A program made the position numbers and the translations under genes. Positions 62,076 to 64,000 of a stretch of DNA of 64,000 bases are shown here, in pieces. The stretch comes from Herpetosiphon aurantiacus DSM 785 (GTDB taxonomy: Bacteria > Chloroflexota > Chloroflexia > Chloroflexales > Herpetosiphonaceae): positions 186,001-250,000 of the forward strand of contig CP000876.1 in NCBI GenBank assembly GCA_000018565.1, in the 5' to 3' direction. The stretch's first letter is position 1; each line of letters opens with the position of its first letter. The notes under the pieces are model-generated. The model worked only from the letters and a program-made list of their open reading frames with translations. It was not told where the DNA came from and did no database searches.

Positions 62076-64000
62076 TTACCCCAGTCGTTTGAGTTGCGCA
62101 TTGACCCATTCTTCCCCTTCCAGAATCTGCCCGACTAAATACAAATTATTTTTAAATAAGGAATTAAGAAAGGGGAGACAGAACCATGTCTTATTCGATG
62201 TTTTGCTGGTATACCATTCTTTTTGAATAATGGGTAATAAAAGTTTAGCAGGTTGGACGATTTGTAAAATACCTTTAAGAATATTAATACGTTTATCTTC
62301 ATCTCTGATGGCAGAAGCAGCGGCGAGGGCTTGGTCAAAATAGCCGAGGGATGCAGCCCTTTGCGCAATCGTCAAGAGGTTATTGGTATGATTTTCTATA
62401 TCATCTCTGATGGCAGCGGCAGCGGCGAGGGCTTGGTCAAAATAGCCGAGGGATGCAGCTATTTGCGCAATCGTCGTCAATACGGCATTGCGATTTCTTA
62501 CTGAATCAATGGTGGATACAATAGTAAGGGCTTGGTCAAAATAGCCGAGGGATGCAGCCCTTTGAGCAATCGTGGCGAGGGTATCATTACGATGCGAACT
62601 TTTATCAATGGATTGAACAATAGGGAGGGCTTGGTCGAAATGACCAAGAGATATTAGCGTTTGGGCAATCGTGGTCAAGGCAATATTTCTATTTTCTACT
62701 GAATCAATAGCGTATGTAATGGTGAGTGCTTGGTCGAAGTGGCCGAATGATGCGACAGTTTGGGCAATTGTGGCAAGGGCATCAGCCCGATACCAATCGT
62801 TATCAATTGACTGCGTAATGGTAAGTGAACGACCGAAATCACCGAATGATGCAACCGTTTTCGCAATCGTCGCTAATGCATGTGCGCTGCTTCTCTTCAC
62901 ATCAATCAATGAAGCAATGGCGAGGGCTTGGTCGAAATAGCCGAGGGAGGCAGCCGTTTGGGCAATAGATACCAAGGCATTAGTGTGTCTCCACTGTTCA
63001 TTATTAATGGTGGGAATGATCATAGTCAGAACACGGTTGAAATCACCAAGAGATGTAGCAGTTTGGGCGATTGCAACGAAGGCACTGTTGCGATGTTCTA
63101 CTGAATCGATGGAGGATACAATAGTAAGGGCTTGGTCAAAATAACCAAGTTTTGCAGCGGTTTGGGCAATTTCGGATAGTGCGTTGATTTGCCTCCATAG
63201 TCCCCTATCGATGGATTGAACAATAGTGAGGGCTTGGTCAAAATGACCAAGTTTTGCAGCAGTTTGGGCAATAGTGGCTAAAGCATGAGCACGATCCAGG
63301 CTGTTATCGATGGATTGAACAATAGTGAGGGCTTGGTCAAAATGGCCAAATAATGCAGCGGTTTGGGCAATAGTGGCTAAAGCATGAGTACGTTTCTCTA
63401 CTACATAAATAGATGAGGCAATAGCGATCGCATGGTCAAAATAGCTGAGTGATGCGGCAGATTGGGCAATTGTAACTAAAGCTTTATTATACCGCCAGAG
63501 TTCGTTAATCGTAGAGATAATGGCAAGAGCCTGGTCAAAATGACCAAGTGTTGCAGCGGTTTGGGCAATGGAGATCAGTGTATTGGAACGGTTCCTCGTC
63601 GCATCGATAGCAGGAGTTCTGATATGATCGTGATCGCCCTGGGAGGCATCAGGCTTGGCAAAAGTGGCGAGAGCCTTAGCTCGGCTTCTTGTGGCATCGA
63701 CAGTAGATGCAATGGCGACCGCAAGGCTGAGATCGCCCTGGGATGCAGCGGTCTTAGCAATAGTAGCTAAGGTATTAGCACGGTTTTCCGCCACGTTAAT
63801 TGAGGATGCAATGGTGAGGGCTTGGTCAAAATGGCCGAGTGATGCAGCTGTTTGAGCAATCGCAGCCAAAGCAGTGTTCCGGCTTCCTGCGGTATGAATG
63901 GAGGATGCAATGGTGAGGGCTTGGTCAAAATGGCCGAGTGATGCAGCTGTTTGAGCAATCGTAGCCAAAGCAGTGTCCCGGCTTCCTGCGGTATGAATGG
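62076..64000 (-). CDS. Helical-repeat STAND-family protein, C-terminal part (partial)
   Basis: The frame is open to the window end, so only the C-terminal 640 residues or so are seen; the apparent Met at 63968 is a TTG within the repeats. It consists of about sixteen tandem 33-35-residue units, 'ALATIAQTAASLGHFDQALT' followed by I-x-x-S-I-D, highly similar in DNA. The end 'EGEEWVNAQLKRLG' is nearly identical to that of the CHAT-NACHT protein at 17062 and similar to that of the caspase-NACHT protein. The missing N-terminus is therefore predicted to hold a protease-NACHT module. The repeats would be the sensor region. A fragment of pure repeats cannot show whether the gene is intact upstream. 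Confidence 0.85.
   Translation of the reverse strand, partial: IHTAGSRDTALATIAQTAASLGHFDQALTIASSIHTAGSRNTALAAIAQTAASLGHFDQALTIASSINVAENRANTLATIAKTAASQGDLSLAVAIASTVDATRSRAKALATFAKPDASQGDHDHIRTPAIDATRNRSNTLISIAQTAATLGHFDQALAIISTINELWRYNKALVTIAQSAASLSYFDHAIAIASSIYVVEKRTHALATIAQTAALFGHFDQALTIVQSIDNSLDRAHALATIAQTAAKLGHFDQALTIVQSIDRGLWRQINALSEIAQTAAKLGYFDQALTIVSSIDSVEHRNSAFVAIAQTATSLGDFNRVLTMIIPTINNEQWRHTNALVSIAQTAASLGYFDQALAIASLIDVKRSSAHALATIAKTVASFGDFGRSLTITQSIDNDWYRADALATIAQTVASFGHFDQALTITYAIDSVENRNIALTTIAQTLISLGHFDQALPIVQSIDKSSHRNDTLATIAQRAASLGYFDQALTIVSTIDSVRNRNAVLTTIAQIAASLGYFDQALAAAAAIRDDIENHTNNLLTIAQRAASLGYFDQALAAASAIRDEDKRINILKGILQIVQPAKLLLPIIQKEWYTSKTSNKTWFCLPFLNSLFKNNLYLVGQILEGEEWVNAQLKRLG

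Overview
The window looks like a chromosomal accessory region of a filamentous Chloroflexota bacterium, most likely Herpetosiphon or a close relative. That placement is inference. It rests on about 50% GC background DNA, the density of very large CHAT, caspase, NB-ARC, NACHT and TPR proteins, and secreted proteins with Thr-Pro-rich tracts or a C-terminal YLPW/FLPW ending. No rRNA, tRNA, ribosomal-protein or core metabolic gene was recognised. Nearly every identifiable gene belongs to biological conflict (NLR-like STAND proteins, a retron, a polymorphic toxin, a kinase/phosphatase triad) or to mobile DNA.

Layout. 1-745: end of a CHAT protease gene and an EACC1-like partner. 835-3283: remnants of an IS5-type transposase and of a type I restriction HsdR gene, around two AT-rich minus-strand membrane-protein genes that carry Gly/Asn/Gln motifs and a 10-copy 15-bp repeat. 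3347-6460: AT-rich vWA / PP2C / Ser-Thr kinase / zinc-ribbon operon resembling TerY-P triads. 6695-7417: Tn3-like mini-transposon with a frameshifted serine recombinase. 7484-9073: secreted seven-repeat FG-GAP beta-propeller. 9359-11269: orphan genes, one resembling a PD-(D/E)XK nuclease. 11993-17062: CHAT-NACHT-helical repeat protein. 17332-24894: 2374-residue RHS toxin with a probable ADP-ribosyltransferase tip and an adjacent immunity-type gene.

25406-31312: two tandem NB-ARC-TPR genes, one frameshifted and one with an N-terminal SMEK domain. 31420-33408: a retron candidate comprising a sigma70 promoter, a structured ncRNA with a1/a2 repeats, and a retron RT fused to a TOPRIM domain. It converges on a DUF3800 gene. 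34882-37983: secreted Thr-Pro-rich protein, orphan genes and a PIN-domain remnant. 43601 down to 38079: a minus-strand operon of zinc ribbon, three-TM protein and CHAT-NB-ARC-TPR. 46330 down to 43820: NB-ARC-TPR gene cut by one amber codon. 46543-49487: small TPR, hypothetical and membrane genes separated by a dispersed repeat. 52513 down to 49604: NACHT-FGE protein. 55247 down to 53251: IS91-type element with a tyrosine recombinase and an HUH transposase. 61347 down to 55525: operon of membrane protein, EACC1-like protein and caspase-NACHT-helical repeat protein. 64000 down to 62076: C-terminal part of another helical-repeat protein of the same family.

How they fit together (inference). At least eight STAND/NLR-like genes or gene fragments share nearly interchangeable nucleotide-binding cores but carry different N-terminal effectors (CHAT, caspase, SMEK, short beta/amyloid-like motifs) and different sensors (TPR, helical repeats, FGE). 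This suggests an immune-receptor cluster that evolves by duplication, domain swapping and pseudogenisation, alongside a retron and other defence-type modules. Several operons start from visually convincing promoters of the form TTGnnn-17-TAGGAT.
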